A stretch of 64,000 nt of DNA, from assembly GCA_037576215.1 (NCBI GenBank), contig JBANDB010000013.1, positions 2,542,001-2,606,000 of the forward strand. Direction: 5' to 3'. The notes under the pieces are model-generated. The model saw nothing but the letters and a program-made list of their open reading frames with translations, was not told the origin of the DNA and made no database searches. The translations under genes and the position numbers were made by a program. Shown piece after piece: positions 13,140 to 24,828 of this stretch. This stretch comes from Armillaria gallica. Lineage: Eukaryota > Basidiomycota > Agaricomycetes > Agaricales > Physalacriaceae. Each line of letters starts with the position of its first letter. The stretch's first letter is position 1.

Positions 13140-14870
13140 TTACGCATATGCTGGCAGAGGATCAAAGGCATGGCCTTGAACCCACTCTGCTTCCCATTCC
13201 ACGATGAGCTGCTGAACCTGGGTCCTCAACCTCAAAACCTCAGCCACTATGTCACCTAAGGCCACCTGCAGGACCTCTTCTTGTGGGGCAACCTGGGGCT
13301 CAGAAGTATCAACATGTACAGGCGTGTCAATGCTATTCCTCCTTTCCCCTTCATCCTCAACCGGATCTCCCTCTGAATTCTGCCTGAATGTATCCTTGCT
13401 TCTGTCTCCTTCAATAGGTGTCAACTCGCCAGCTAACACTGGAGAGATAGCTTCGCAGTTTTTATTTCCAACTGGTGGAGAATGCAAATTTTGCTAAGGT
13501 ATTATCTTAGGGTTAGGTGATAGACAGTGCTGCAAATTTCGGTGTCTCCACTTGCATATGAAGAGAAATGTACCACCTTGAAATAGGAGCAGTAATGATA
13601 CCAGAGATCCTATTACAGCACCAATAATGATCAATCTTTTACGATTTCTATGTGCCTGTGCAATCGAATCTGAATTCCTATGACAATATTCAAAATGGGC
13701 TGACTGTATTCATAGATGATGCATGGTGGGGTGGTTGCAGTCCTCTTTACTGATTTGTAGATGAACTATTGAAACAGCGATATTAAATGGTATCCCCAAG
13801 CCCCACAATGTGCGAATGCGGACCTGGTACTTTGTACCGATTCTGATGAGGAATTATGCCTACGATAACAATCAGATTGTTTCATTATGTTCATGATTGA
13901 CGTACGGTAGGGCCCACTGCAGTGCTTTGTACTGAGTTTGTGGAAGAACTGCTGGAATAGCAATATTTAGTGGCATCCCCAAGCCTCAGGATGTGTGAAT
14001 ATGGACCTGGATGATACTCCAGACTCTGACACCAAGGTCATCGACAGATTCACAGATGCTGTGGGTACAGGGCTATCCAGAACTATGGGAGTATAAGCAT
14101 CCAGTATGTCGGTTTATTATTATGGTGTTACATATGGCAGCGTAAGATTGCCCATTCTGAATCTCCAGGTGGCAGCAATGGTGGTGGTTGGATCAATAGC
14201 AATGGAGCTACTTTGATTGGTTGCGTAAACCAGGTAGATCCTATGGTTAGAAAAGGTTGACTGAGTAGTTATTGGAAAGATAGTCAGGACTCACCCCGGC
14301 ATGGGAAAAGTCACATTGAGTGTCCTGTCAGGTTGAGTGAGGTCAGTTAGGCCAGAAAATGTGCTCAAAGATTCGCTCAAATTAGCCACAATTCCCTCCA
14401 AGGCGTACTGTGTTAATCAGAATTGTATCTGGCTCAAATTGTTCACATTGCGATGCCAAGATATCATTATACCAAACTGCTCCAAAGGCACAGTCCCCAG
14501 AAAGTCATCAAAATGAAAGCCACGCAAAATGACAAATTGGAGGCAAGATCTACAGCCATAAACCTTTAGTGTCTGCACAGTGACAACATGAGAGATGACT
14601 CACAAAGCTATTAGGAGTAGCATCTTCCCACCCAGAGGCCGCTTTGAGGAGCAGTATTCTAAGAAGTGCAATGTTTGTAGATGTGGAGTGAATGGCGAAT
14701 ATCATAAGTGCAATATAATCCGTTGAACCCATTCCCAGTTTGAAGGAAACACTTGATCTATCAGTGGCATAGTAAGTGGTTGAATATGCACCGCTATTGA
14801 GATAGAACCCTGTGATGAGATGAATACCTTGTATTGATCGGCCCAGCATTCAAATATCAGGATTCAGAAC
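13140..14870 (-). pseudogene. Single-pass membrane protein, interrupted, function unknown
   Basis: A multi-exon minus-strand gene can be followed by splice phase. Exon 1 (about 14840-14597) joins through a GTGAGT intron to an exon starting near 14550 (LRGFHFDDFLGTVPLEQFG). After a further GTGAGT intron at about 14290 it continues with VYATNQSSSIAIDP. A clear transmembrane helix (RLIIIGAVIGSLVSLLLLF, about 13655-13600) is followed by basic residues and then a cytoplasmic tail (13487-13140) rich in Glu with a predicted coiled coil (VAEVLRLRTQVQQLIVEWEA). The frame is broken by TGA at 14702-14704 and 14418-14420, a run of TAA codons near 14126 and TAG near 13495. A 182-bp tandem duplication lies in the stalk region. 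I do not recognise the family. The layout is that of a surface or receptor-like protein. Confidence 0.5.
13700..14010 (-). repeat. Tandem duplication, 182-bp offset
   Basis: The blocks 13700-13828 and 13882-14010 align from end to end, sharing for example ccccaagcc and tgtg(c/t)gaat(g/a) followed by ggacctgg. The copy offset is 182 bp. It falls between the extracellular domain and the membrane helix of the membrane-protein relic, so it would have lengthened the stalk. Confidence 0.6.
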
Positions 14871-16779
14871 CAGGCACAAAGAAACCATTCACAGGTGAGA
14901 TGCGAAATACTGGCCCACAGATTTATTAGTCTGATTCAGTGTGCTTCTTAATGCGCGGCATCAGACAATAGACTGACCAGCACCTTTCCCTGTCTGTCTC
15001 CTTTCCCTTGCATGGATTGGGCTAGGATCTGGCATGACGAGTCGGAGCGATAACTTCTCGACTGAGTTGACTCCAGGTGGCAACAGTTGACAGCATTGAC
15101 TACTGAGATAAGTGCTATTAGGGCTCAGTACAACCTCAACCCTACTGTAGTCATGTATGTAACATCAGTCTATGAGTGACCAAGTCCAGGCACTCTGGCC
15201 TACCGGCCTGCCCCACTATTCATTATTTGAATGTGTTATTGTCTGAAGGTGTCTCTCTTCACCCTCTACCATCATCTATCTCGACTCTATAACCATGAAC
15301 TTCTCAGTGCCTCAAAATTTGAACTTGATGCATGATGTTTGATGCACCACAGTAGTAATCCTTCAACCTCAAGTAGTCCGTGTTGGAGGATACAAAAATC
15401 ATTTACAATTAGAGGTGTGTTCAACTAGTGAAACTTCTCTCATCAGATAGCTCATAGCCACCAATTGATTAGTGATGGGCATATGTAGGGTGGCATAGCA
15501 TGGTTTTTCCTGTGCGAAGGATGTTGTACTGGCTATTTCATTGGTTGAGTTGTTTTACAGGGTCAAGAATAGAAGGATGCTGCCTTCCTACTGTACTGCC
15601 GAAATGCAACACCTTTTGCACCTAATTGCAAAGTTGTTTCAAACCAGGCTCAGGACTTGTACACGTAACACAATTCGAAAGAGACATTGCTGTGCGCATA
15701 CAATGCAGCACATTCTATGCTTGGATCCTTCAATGCACCTCTATTGGTCATGGCTCTGACCCCTATCGAAACAATACCAGTAGGAGAACTGGGATACAGG
15801 TGCACCTTGTCCTACTATGACCGGCTCCTGTGTACTGACCAGATCATCAGGAGACAGCCTTCCCTTTCTAGGAATACGTTCTGTGGCCAGGATGCTGCAT
15901 TTTGCTGTGGGACTATGAGCAGGAGAATAATGTACACCCTCTCCTTGGCCTTCTTCTTATACTCAGCTCGTGCGCCAACAGTTATTACAGCATCGGCAGC
16001 ATTGTTGTCATTACTGGAGAGTGGGATGATGGAGGTCTCTATCATATTCACCTCTTGTATGTTGATTGATTCGTGTCATCAGATACTGGATAAGCTAATA
16101 TCACTATTTCATGAGGTATAAGTGGTAGTATAGAGATTGAAAGATATAAGTGCCTCAAATACAATATGTATTTGGGGGGGTTGCATCAACTTGAGGCTTT
16201 GGGGAAGGGAGAAGTCAAGGTGAAGGGGCCAAAACACTAAAGTGATTACATAAGGTGTTTTAGGTAAGCCTTCAGCCTTCGGGAGTGAGGATGTTGGGAT
16301 CCCGACACGAAGCCAATCAAGTCTGAATGTTTGGTGAAACCAGAAAGTGGGGAATCCTGAATCCGGTAACACCAAGCAGAGCTGAAGCTCACAACAAGTG
16401 GATTCGGGATGGGTCAGTGCGAATCTGGTTAACCCAAATAAGCAAAGCTCTGATTGAAGAATTGTAGCAAGTGCTCTGTTATTTTGGATAGTATGCAAGT
16501 GCTATGCAATGGAGAATGTCAAGAAGTATCACATATGAGAGGGTATCATGAATTAGTGCGAGAGCAAGGAGTAGTGCCACTCTTTGACAGCAACGAGGAT
16601 TGCCAGATGATATACAAATGTATGATATATGAAGCTTGAAGTGCTTATAATATGGATTGCAGATTCCTCAACCTACTGTACTATCACTGTTAATGCTTGG
16701 AAAGTGAATTGGAGAGAGAGTGGCACTATATATCATGCCTTGTGATATGAGAGTGGTGAGATATTGTTATATGTGAATA
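14871..16779. other. No recognisable gene
   Basis: A plus-strand open frame at 15687-16121 (144 codons) has a plausible protein-like composition, including TPIETIPVGELGYRC and two hydrophobic stretches, but no start context, splice support or known motif. The rest is non-coding by appearance. I see no tandem repeat until 16.78 kb. Confidence 0.35.
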
Positions 16780-19640
16780 CTCAGAAGTGAATAAAGGAGA
16801 AGGAACCCCAATCTGCAGGTACCCATGTTGCAGTGTATAATATCCAGTGATAAGTGAGGACGTCCAGATATTGACATATTGTGAGTGTGAAGGCTAATGT
16901 GAGTAGAATAGAATAGGGGACACACTGTAAATGCTCATGCTTGGGAGTGTAGAAGTGAGGATATCCCAATCTGCAGGCACCTGTATTGCAGTGCATCCAG
17001 TAATGAGTAAGAATGTCAAGGTATTGTGAATGTGAAGGCTAAAGTAAGTAGAACAAAAAAGTGCCACAATCTGTGGATAAACAGGTTGTGTTGTGCTCCA
17101 CAATAGGCAAGGGCTATCTGAGAAATCATGAAAGTGAATAGAAGTGAGAGCACCAGAATCTTCTGTGATAAATGAGAGTATTGCAGTGTTGTGATTGTGG
17201 AAGCCTGTGATAAGCTCATTGTAAAGACTCAGAGGTGAATTGAAATCATGAAGGTGAACTGGAAAGATTTAGAAAGTGGATAGGAATGAGAACATCACAA
17301 TCTGTGAGTACCCATGTTCTTATTGCAGTTGGTAAAGCCACAGAGATTGCCACCATGTCCTGCAATATACAAGAACAGTGAAAAGTGAATAGAGTGAGAA
17401 GTGCTACAATGTACAGACAGTCACATTGAATGGTATTCTTTAATAAGCAAGATTGGTGGTACATCATGATTGTGAATACTTGGAAGATAGATTGGAGCAG
17501 TGTGCTCTGTGATATGCAAGAGCAGTGAGATGTTACATTGTGTGAATTACTGGGAGTGAATATAATCTAAATCAAGATCACCATAATCTGTGGGAACCCA
17601 TATCACATGGTATCCCCACAGTAAGTGAGAGTGTTGAGACATTATAGCTATAAGTGCTTGGAAAGGGGAATTGATATGTGAGGGTCACAATCTGCAGCAA
17701 CTCATATTGCAGTGCAAAAGCAGTGAGATTTCATGATATGTGAGTGCTTGGAAAGTGAATTGGATAAGAGCACCATGAATTGTGGATACCCAAATTGCAG
17801 AGCAAACAGTGAGACATGACAATATGTAAATACTTGAGAAGTGGGTTGAAAAGAAAAAGCACTGAGAAACATGAATGCTTGGAAAGTGAATTGAAAAAAA
17901 GGGGTACTGCGATGTGCAGACATTGTATTGCAGCCTGCATTGCAGTATGCAAGAGTGATGACTCACTGATGAGGGAGCACAATTGTGAATGTTTGAAAGA
18001 CTAAATTGAAATGAGGGCTGCGATCTGCAAACACCTGTGTTGTGGCGTACCCTGAGATATGTGGGAGTGACAATATATTGCAATTGTGATTGCTCAAGAG
18101 ATTCATGATAATAATTGAAGTGAGAACACTGCAATCTACAGACACCTGTATTGCAGCATGTCCTGCAATATGCAGGGCAGCAGGATGTAACTACACATGG
18201 GGAGTGAATTGGAGCAATACACGAGGGCAGCAAGACATGACTATATATGGATGGTCTGAAGTGAATGGAAGCAAATTGAATTGAGAGTGCTGCGATCTGT
18301 GGGCACCCATATTGCCACCCACGCACCCCACAATATACGAGAGCAGCGAGACATCACTATATGTACCATGATGGTTTGAACTGAATTGAACTGGCCTGAA
18401 CTGAACTGAGAGCGGCACAATCTGCAGACATAGGTATTACAGTACACCTTGCAATATGCAAGGGCAGCGGGGCATGACTATATGCGGGAAGTGAATTGAA
18501 GCAGTACACGAGAACAGCAAGACACCACTATGCATGAAGTAAATTGAGAGTGCTGCAATCTGCAGACACCTGTATAAGTATTGCAGCACACCCCAAAATA
18601 TGCGAAAGCGGCAAGGATGGTATTACAGCACACCACAATGTGCGAGGGCTGTGACATATCACAGTTGTAAATCTCAAGGAAAACAGTGAATTGAAATGAG
18701 GTTGCAGCATGCACCATGGCATGTAAGAGCATCAAGGCATCACAGTTGCAAGGACTCAGAAAAAGAATAGAATTGAAGTGTGATTGTATCATCCGTATTG
18801 CAGGCCACCCCACGATATGCAAGGGCGTTGAGACGTCACAATATGTGAGTGCTCGAGAAGTGGATTGAGATTAGAGCACCACAATTTATATTGTGGTGTG
18901 CCCTATGATGAGCAAGGGCAGCGAGGTATCACAATATGGCAGTGCTCAGAAGTGAAAGCAATTGAGATTGTGACACACCCTGCAATATGCAGGAGCATGG
19001 GGTATCACAATGGTGAAGACTCAGGAGCAAATAAAATTGACTGCTACCACAATGTGCAAATGCCTGTAGTGCAGTGTGCCCCACAATATGCGAGGGCAGT
19101 GAGGTATCATGATATGTGAGTGCTTGGAAGTGAATAAAATTGAGATTGCGGCATGCCCTGCAATATGCAAGAGCATGGAGGTATTGCAATGGTGAATCAC
19201 CTGTATTGCAACATGCCCCACAATATGCGAGAACGGCGAGACCGTCACTATACATAGACGGTCTGAAATGAAGTGAAGTGAACTAGAGTGAGAGCACTGC
19301 AATCTGTGGACACCTGTATTGAAGCAGGTCACGCAATATGCGAGAGCATTGAGACATCCCTATACATGGAAAGTAAATTGGATTGAACTGAAGTGAGAGC
19401 ACTGCAATCTGTGGACACTCATATTGCAGCACACCCCACAATATGCGAGGGCAGTGGGATACCACTATACATGGGAAGTGAATTGAAGTGAGCTGAAGTG
19501 AGAGTGCCATGATCTGCAGACACCTGTATTGCAGTGGACTCCGCAATATGCGAGAGCAGGAAGGCATCACAATGGTGAGGCTCAGTGGAATTGATGTCTG
19601 CCACAATGTGTGGATGTCTGTATTGCAGCCTGCCCAGTGA
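16780..19640 (+). repeat. Degenerate satellite-like array, period about 105 bp
   Basis: Roughly two dozen diverged copies of a unit can be picked out. Each contains a word like gcaatctgcagacacctgta followed by ttgcagc, then caatatgc(a/g)agggcag, then a variable part ending gaagtgaattgaa(t/g)tgagagtgc. Spacing between anchors is mostly 90-140 bp. The last three units (19300-19620) are the most regular, with a 105-108 bp period. On the minus strand these units give a repeated 35-residue pattern, which is a by-product of the repeat. No satellite or transposon family is recognised. Left-hand copies (16.8-17.6 kb) are much more diverged than right-hand ones. Confidence 0.75.
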
Positions 19641-20383
19641 CCCACATGTGTATGGAAACCAGAGGTGTTGAAGCTTTCAAGGAGGGTCAATTGCATTGAA
19701 TTGTGGGTGTAAGGAGCAGTGGACAAAGTGAGGATTGACAAATAAACAAATGTCCAATGTCCAGGCCATCCTGTGGACCTATGACCAGGAATATGAAGAA
19801 CTGTCCCATCAATCATGAGGACACCGAACCCAGCATTGCAGGATGTGGCCATGACCTTGGGTAGCGGAAGTATTGGAATGACCATTGGAAGGGTTGATGT
19901 GGGGGTTCAGATATGCTGAAGTAGGTGGACCATGTCCCAATAGGTGGAAGGGTAATTTATTATGAAAATTGGTAGTGTGAAAAGGAGAGAGAAGGCAGGA
20001 TAATATGAGAGGTATGGTGAGGCATTTAAATAAAAATAAAAATAATAAAATAAAATAAAATAAAAGGGTAATACAGAGTAGTGATGGGCAAAGGATAGTT
20101 GTATGGGTAGGAAATATGGAGAGACTCAGGAGAGTCCCCTCAGTGGAGACATGAATGTCAAAGGCAAAGACAATATGTATGTTGTGAGCTAGCAGTGGTT
20201 AAATTGCCCAAATAGTGGCCAGGTAGTGATATCAGAAGTGGTATAGTCGAAGTGGCATAGATGATATGGGTCTGTCACAATCATACATCGCATATAATGG
20301 CCCAGATAGTAAAAGTAGGTGCCAGCTGGAGGTAGTCAACCATTAGGTGCTCAGACAGAATTGTTGTGGTGGGATCACCACAC
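19641..20383. other. No gene; AT-rich simple repeat at 20027-20066
   Basis: The only structure seen is a short (AAATA)n/(AAAAT)n microsatellite at 20027-20066. The remainder is unique-looking non-coding sequence. Confidence 0.55.
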
Positions 20384-20656
20384 GAGTAGCATATAGTGAG
20401 AGTATGGGCCGCCACGAGGTCATGAGGGATCCACAGCCAAGCCTGAAGTGTAGGATGCAGGTCCTGTAGTAGCAATTGACAGTCGGACACTCAGATGGTT
20501 GAAGATGGCCTGGTATTGACATGTGACGAGAGAGTGTGGAATTGATGTCATGTCAAAATTGCTGTATGAATAGCATATAGTGGGGTATTGGTCGCTGTGA
20601 GGTCATGAGAGATCCCAAGCTAAGCCATAAGTGCAGAGTTTTGGTCCTGTATGGAG
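20384..20656 (+). repeat. Tandem duplication, 184-bp offset
   Basis: Blocks beginning ga(g/a)tagcatatagtg at 20384 and 20568 share further words such as gaggtcatgag and a later ggtcctgta, over about 90 bp. They are diverged and no coding frame is preserved between them. The offset is close to the 182 bp seen at 13.7-14.0 kb, which may be coincidence. Confidence 0.5.
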
Positions 20657-22347
20657 AAGGAGAGCCCTGGGAGCCCTGGATGTATCTGTTAGTGAAGAGG
20701 TTATGTGCCTAGAGTCCCATGCCCATCTGCTGAAGCTCGTTTGGTCTGTCGTGCTCCTACTCAGCATATCCCTGGTAATTGAATCCTCTCCTCATGCTGC
20801 ACCAGCAATCACCCGTAGTTGTTTCAATGTCATGTCCAGTGTGAGAGTGATAGTGCATTGGTGATTGAAGAGAGATTGAGGTTACTAGCTGAACTGTGCA
20901 CGTGGGAGGGAAAAGATGTTCATCAAAAAAGCAAGAGTATCTTGAGGATAACTGAGCGCCAGTATATGGGATAGAGAAAGTGGGAGGGCATGAAGGTAGA
21001 CCATGAGCAATGATCACTGATAGCAAGTGCTCAATGGTCACGGATTGGGATTGTTTACACATGTATATTTATGGCATTTAAATATTGCCGGACTGAGGAC
21101 TCCAAGTCACTGCCTTAGCTTATCTCAGAGCAAGCTAACACTGCAGCCGCTTTAACAGATGCTTGGTTCTGGAGAGATGGCTGGAATGCCATCTCAGACT
21201 TGTTTTCTCGCTACTTTATCACAGGACACATCATCCCGCCATATGTCCCATTTAACCCTACAGCTTGACTTCCCCGAGTCATGTCAGGTTCTTTGTCATG
21301 CTCCAGTTGTGCTCCAGAGACCTGATGCATCTTTCAAGGCATGATTGATTGACACCCTGACCATGACTGGGATATGCATGCATTTGTGGATGTAATTACA
21401 CTGAATATGATGCATACCTCATTCCATTTCTGCTCCTTGAAGCTGCGACTGTGCTTATGGACTTTGTGGAAAAGCATGATAAGAGCGTGCTAGCCTCTTG
21501 AGTCTCTACATTTTTGCCTCATGAGCAAAATTCAAAATTAAAGCAATAGGGCATCAACTACTTTTATGCACAGGATCCTTATACATTAATCTTGACAAGA
21601 TACAGCAAGGTTGGGACGACAATTAACGCCACTTGGATGAGTGCAGGAGCCTGGCAAGTGACTCAAGTTGGATTTTCAGGATAGGTACATCAGCAATTTC
21701 ACATGCATATAGAAGGTATAGGTGGTATAGGTGGCATAGGGAATATTGTGTGTATTCACAACCTACACCATCTATGACACCTATACCGCTATACACCTAT
21801 AGGCAACCTATATCAAATTCATGTAAAGAAGTCAGTGCAGGACTTCAAACACAGGATAGCAATAGTAAAGAACTAGAATTATATAGCTGAAGGTGTATGA
21901 CAATGGAAAAAAGACTGGAGTGCTGAGAGCAATGAGCGTGTCCTCAAAATGGAAGTGGCCTGTGCGCAATCATGTCATATGGTCACATGTAAGTTGAACT
22001 TCATGCCAATTTCCATTTTTGATCATTGCTCTTCTCCCACTTCTTCTTCCTCTGTGCTGTCCCCTTGCCCTCCCATCTGTACAGTGCTTTGGCAAGTCAC
22101 TTTTATTTTTATTCCTTCAAACTACATGAGCTACTATCTATAGTATAGGCTCTGGTCTCGCAGCCTCATCAACAATTGGATGACATCCTGAATGAGCTAT
22201 GCAGGAGTTCCAAGTCCCCTCCCTCTCTTTTTTGCCGGTCTTTATACTCTCGCTATTTACTTTGTGCTTCATAGACTTGGGCAGGAAGTTGGGTGGATTC
22301 TGGAGCACCTGAAAGGCTTGAGGCAGAGACAGCAGGAGACATTGGTA
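20657..22347. other. No gene recognised; palindromic tatagg block inside
   Basis: Short frames only. The interval holds the inverted repeat at 21717-21801 described separately, and pyrimidine-rich unique sequence around 22020-22300. Confidence 0.45.
21717..21801. repeat. Inverted repeat of tatagg-type units
   Basis: The left arm (21717-21739) and the reverse complement of the right arm (21772-21801) share TATAGGTG followed by GTATAGGTG(G/T)CATAG, with a 6-base gap in one arm. The spacer is about 32 bases. Similar tatagg-rich sequence occurs at 58.2-58.34 kb, which suggests a small dispersed palindromic element. Confidence 0.5.
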
Positions 22348-22911
22348 CAGTTGAATCCCCCTTAACCTATAGCTCTCCTAACCCATAACTTCCAATACCC
22401 CATAGATTTTTGGTTCCACCAATTCCATTCGCAGGTAAATGGTTACCATAACCCATACATCACCCATACCCATTACCCCATACCTTTTCATGAGAAAATC
22501 TGCTCTGGTAACCCATAGATTGCGTCAGCCCAGGAAAATTTTTGGCTAAAGGTTGTCACTTTTAAGTAACTGTGAGAATGGAAAATTCAATATGGGTTTT
22601 TGCCAAGAGATCTATACCCCATATATCAAAGAATAAGGGAGAATTTAGCACCGGAGATTGCCAGATACTGCCGTCCTCTGTAGCCACACCTGCTAGACTG
22701 TAAATTTAAGCCGAAAACAAGTATCAATGCAGGTTTTCTCAGGTTTCCTCTTGCAAGGGTCTGATTTGTCTAGGTATGGGACAAGAATTTGCAGGAAAAA
22801 ACGAGGTCAAAAAATTCTATGTTACACGTGATGCTCTTGCATTCCATACTCTCCAATAACCCATAGCTCCAAGGGTCCACCAAATGCTATGGGTTAAGGG
22901 AGATTTGACTG
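22348..22911. mobile_element. pogo-like MITE with TA target duplication
   Basis: The 564-bp block starts CAGTTGAATCCCCCTTAACC, and its other end read on the minus strand starts CAGTCAAATCTCCCTTAACC. These are terminal inverted repeats of about 27 bp with four mismatches. TA flanks both ends (22346-22347 and 22912-22913). CAGT-type ends with a TA duplication are typical of the pogo/Tigger branch of Tc1-mariner. The interior has no ORF but carries many copies of the words aacccata and ccatag in both orientations, so it would fold back strongly. It is a non-autonomous element; no transposase source is in this window. Confidence 0.8.
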
Positions 22912-23850
22912 TAGTGAGGTGTATGAATTCCTTCCCTTTTTCTCGGCTTATTGATGCTATGTGCAGGCTAGATCAATGGCGGTCATTCCTATTCTTGTTG
23001 TCATGTCAAATGGGAGTGAGCTGTTCCAGTATGTGTAGCATGTCTTGCTGTAGAGTCGACATTGACCTTGCCTACCATAAGGACATTTCCTCATTGCTAT
23101 GCCTCTTTTTTCCTTTCACTGCTTTTACTATGCAAGTTTTCAATGTGAGTTGGCATTTCATGATGAGTGGCCACATATTTACACTATGCTAGGCAATATT
23201 GTCCAACTAGATGAGTACATCAATAAGGCTGCGGTTCACAGACATTATGCTTGCTGAGATTTGCTGTTATGTCAGAAGGGCGAGTAAATAATAGGTCTGC
23301 ATTAGGTATATCTGTGTCGGAGATTCTGCATCGGCATTTCAACATATTATAATGCTTAAAATGCCAAAATCGGGCTGGAAGGCTTACAATGTGTTGCCAG
23401 AAAAGAGTCAGAACAGCAATTTGAATAAAATTTGATTACAAGTCCTTCAGAATATAATTGGAATGCCATGCTAAGCCGATATTATTCCGATTGCAAAGGG
23501 CCTTATAGCGGCCATTGCATTTCAAGCCGTAGTTGGAATTCAATAGGATAAAAATGTCATTAAAATGAATGTTACTAGGTAGTGGTAAGGGAGTCGTTAT
23601 CCTGCCAAAAGGATATTATAATGGTATTAAACGGAACCTTGTTTGGAGGTTTTAATGAAGCTGCTATCCTGCTGAAGTGAGATTATAACTGTGCAGTAAT
23701 GGGCCATGGCCAATGGGGAAGAAATGATAATTCACAGGGAAAGTAAAATAAATTTACTACATTATTTTCTTTCTTTGGCACCTGCGCTTGAATTTGAATT
23801 GATTAAGGAAACTGGGCAAAGGAATATTAAACTTAAGGATTGCAAGAAGT
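22912..23850. other. No recognisable gene
   Basis: A plus-strand open frame (22884-23192) straddles the MITE end and is not convincing. 23300-23720 is AT-rich with short self-complementary words around gtattaaacgg and gaggttttaat. Nothing nameable was seen. Confidence 0.4.
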
Positions 23851-23918
23851 GAGATTGAACCTGCAAACTCATGTTATATTATATAATACAAATATGTCAA
23901 TTAACTGTTACACTAAAG
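23851..23918 (-). repeat. tRNA-like SINE head
   Basis: The minus strand shows CTTTAGTGTAACAGTTAA (A-box-like, from 23918) and GGTTCAATCTC (B box, 23861-23851). They are separated by an AT-rich stretch, giving a spacing compatible with a tRNA-derived pol III promoter. The intervening bases do not form an anticodon arm, so I call it a SINE-type head and not a tRNA gene. Confidence 0.4.
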
Positions 23919-24093
23919 AGGCTATATATGTAGAGGCATCCAAGATCTATTTAGTCAACCCCAGGAACTAGCCATTTCTACATAACTCTCTTCTAACTCA
24001 GAGACTCTCACTTGCTTATTGGGGAGATGGGTAAAACACTGCATGACTAAGATTGCTTGCCAAGTATTCTATCTAAGGAATAAGATGTGTAAA

Positions 24094-24828
24094 CTAAGCT
24101 GCCCTGTTGTATTCCATATCCTCCTCCAGCATCTCATCAAGATCATAAAACAATTCTCCTACTGCTCCTGGCCTAACGTCTGCATTGACTGGGGTAACCT
24201 GTACTTGGGAGCGAAGTTGGCATCCTCCAGAAGCTTTCTTGGGAGCAGGAGCATTGTCAGCACTGCCAGAAACCGATGCTCCTGCCAGCACTTTGCTTCC
24301 TCCTTTGGTCCAAGTACTGCCATGGGCACCACCTCCTCCAGTTTTCTTGGCAGCTCTGCCTCTTCCTCTTTCTCGGCTCGGTTTAGGTGCATTCACTGTA
24401 TCTGGCAAAGCATTGTCTGAAGTGTTGAAAGCCATTCTAGGAGAGTCACCTGGCTCAGTTCTGCTGTTATCGCTAACTGGAATATTGTGATGCCCAAGAG
24501 CATTGGCGATGATAGTGGCAACAGGCTCATCATCAGAGCTAGTGGCAAAGATATCGGTAGGATGAGGCTCATTGTCAGAGTTAACCTCAATGTAATTGCA
24601 TCCGGTAGCCGGAGTGCTGGCAGTGAGAGTACTGGCAGGCCTAATCACCCTGAGAGTTGGCAACGGCATCAGTGTTACAGATGTGCTCTCTCTGTTATCC
24701 TCCAGAGAGGTATTGACTTCCATCTCTCGATCCATGTTGGGTTTGCGCAAAGCATGGAGAATCTCCTCTTCCTCAGAGTCAGACTCATTTTTGGCTGCTG
24801 CAATGACTGGACCAGCTCCAATTCTCCT
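24094..24828 (-). CDS. Disordered acidic-then-basic protein segment, unknown
   Basis: An uninterrupted minus-strand frame runs to a stop at 24094. It opens with an acidic run (ESDSEEEEILHAL), continues with a Thr/Ser/Pro-rich region, and then has a basic Gly-rich tract (RERGRGRAAKKTGGGGAHG), a composition typical of nuclear or chromatin-associated low-complexity tails. The carboxy end (ELFYDLDEMLEEDMEYNRAA) is acidic. The first ATG in frame is at 24735; the frame is open further upstream to about 24843. It lies directly downstream of the DUF6698-like gene, and could be its former carboxy-terminal exon or a separate gene. I cannot place a junction joining them. Confidence 0.4.
   Translation of the reverse strand, partial: RRIGAGPVIAAAKNESDSEEEEILHALRKPNMDREMEVNTSLEDNRESTSVTLMPLPTLRVIRPASTLTASTPATGCNYIEVNSDNEPHPTDIFATSSDDEPVATIIANALGHHNIPVSDNSRTEPGDSPRMAFNTSDNALPDTVNAPKPSRERGRGRAAKKTGGGGAHGSTWTKGGSKVLAGASVSGSADNAPAPKKASGGCQLRSQVQVTPVNADVRPGAVGELFYDLDEMLEEDMEYNRAA

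Noticed and set aside
17685..19885. Minus-strand open frames of 200-213 codons with 35-residue repeats
   Set aside because: They follow the satellite period and have Cys/His-rich chance composition; the repeat explains them.
22884..23192. 102-codon plus-strand ORF
   Set aside because: Its start lies in the terminal repeat of the MITE, and no motif or splice support follows.
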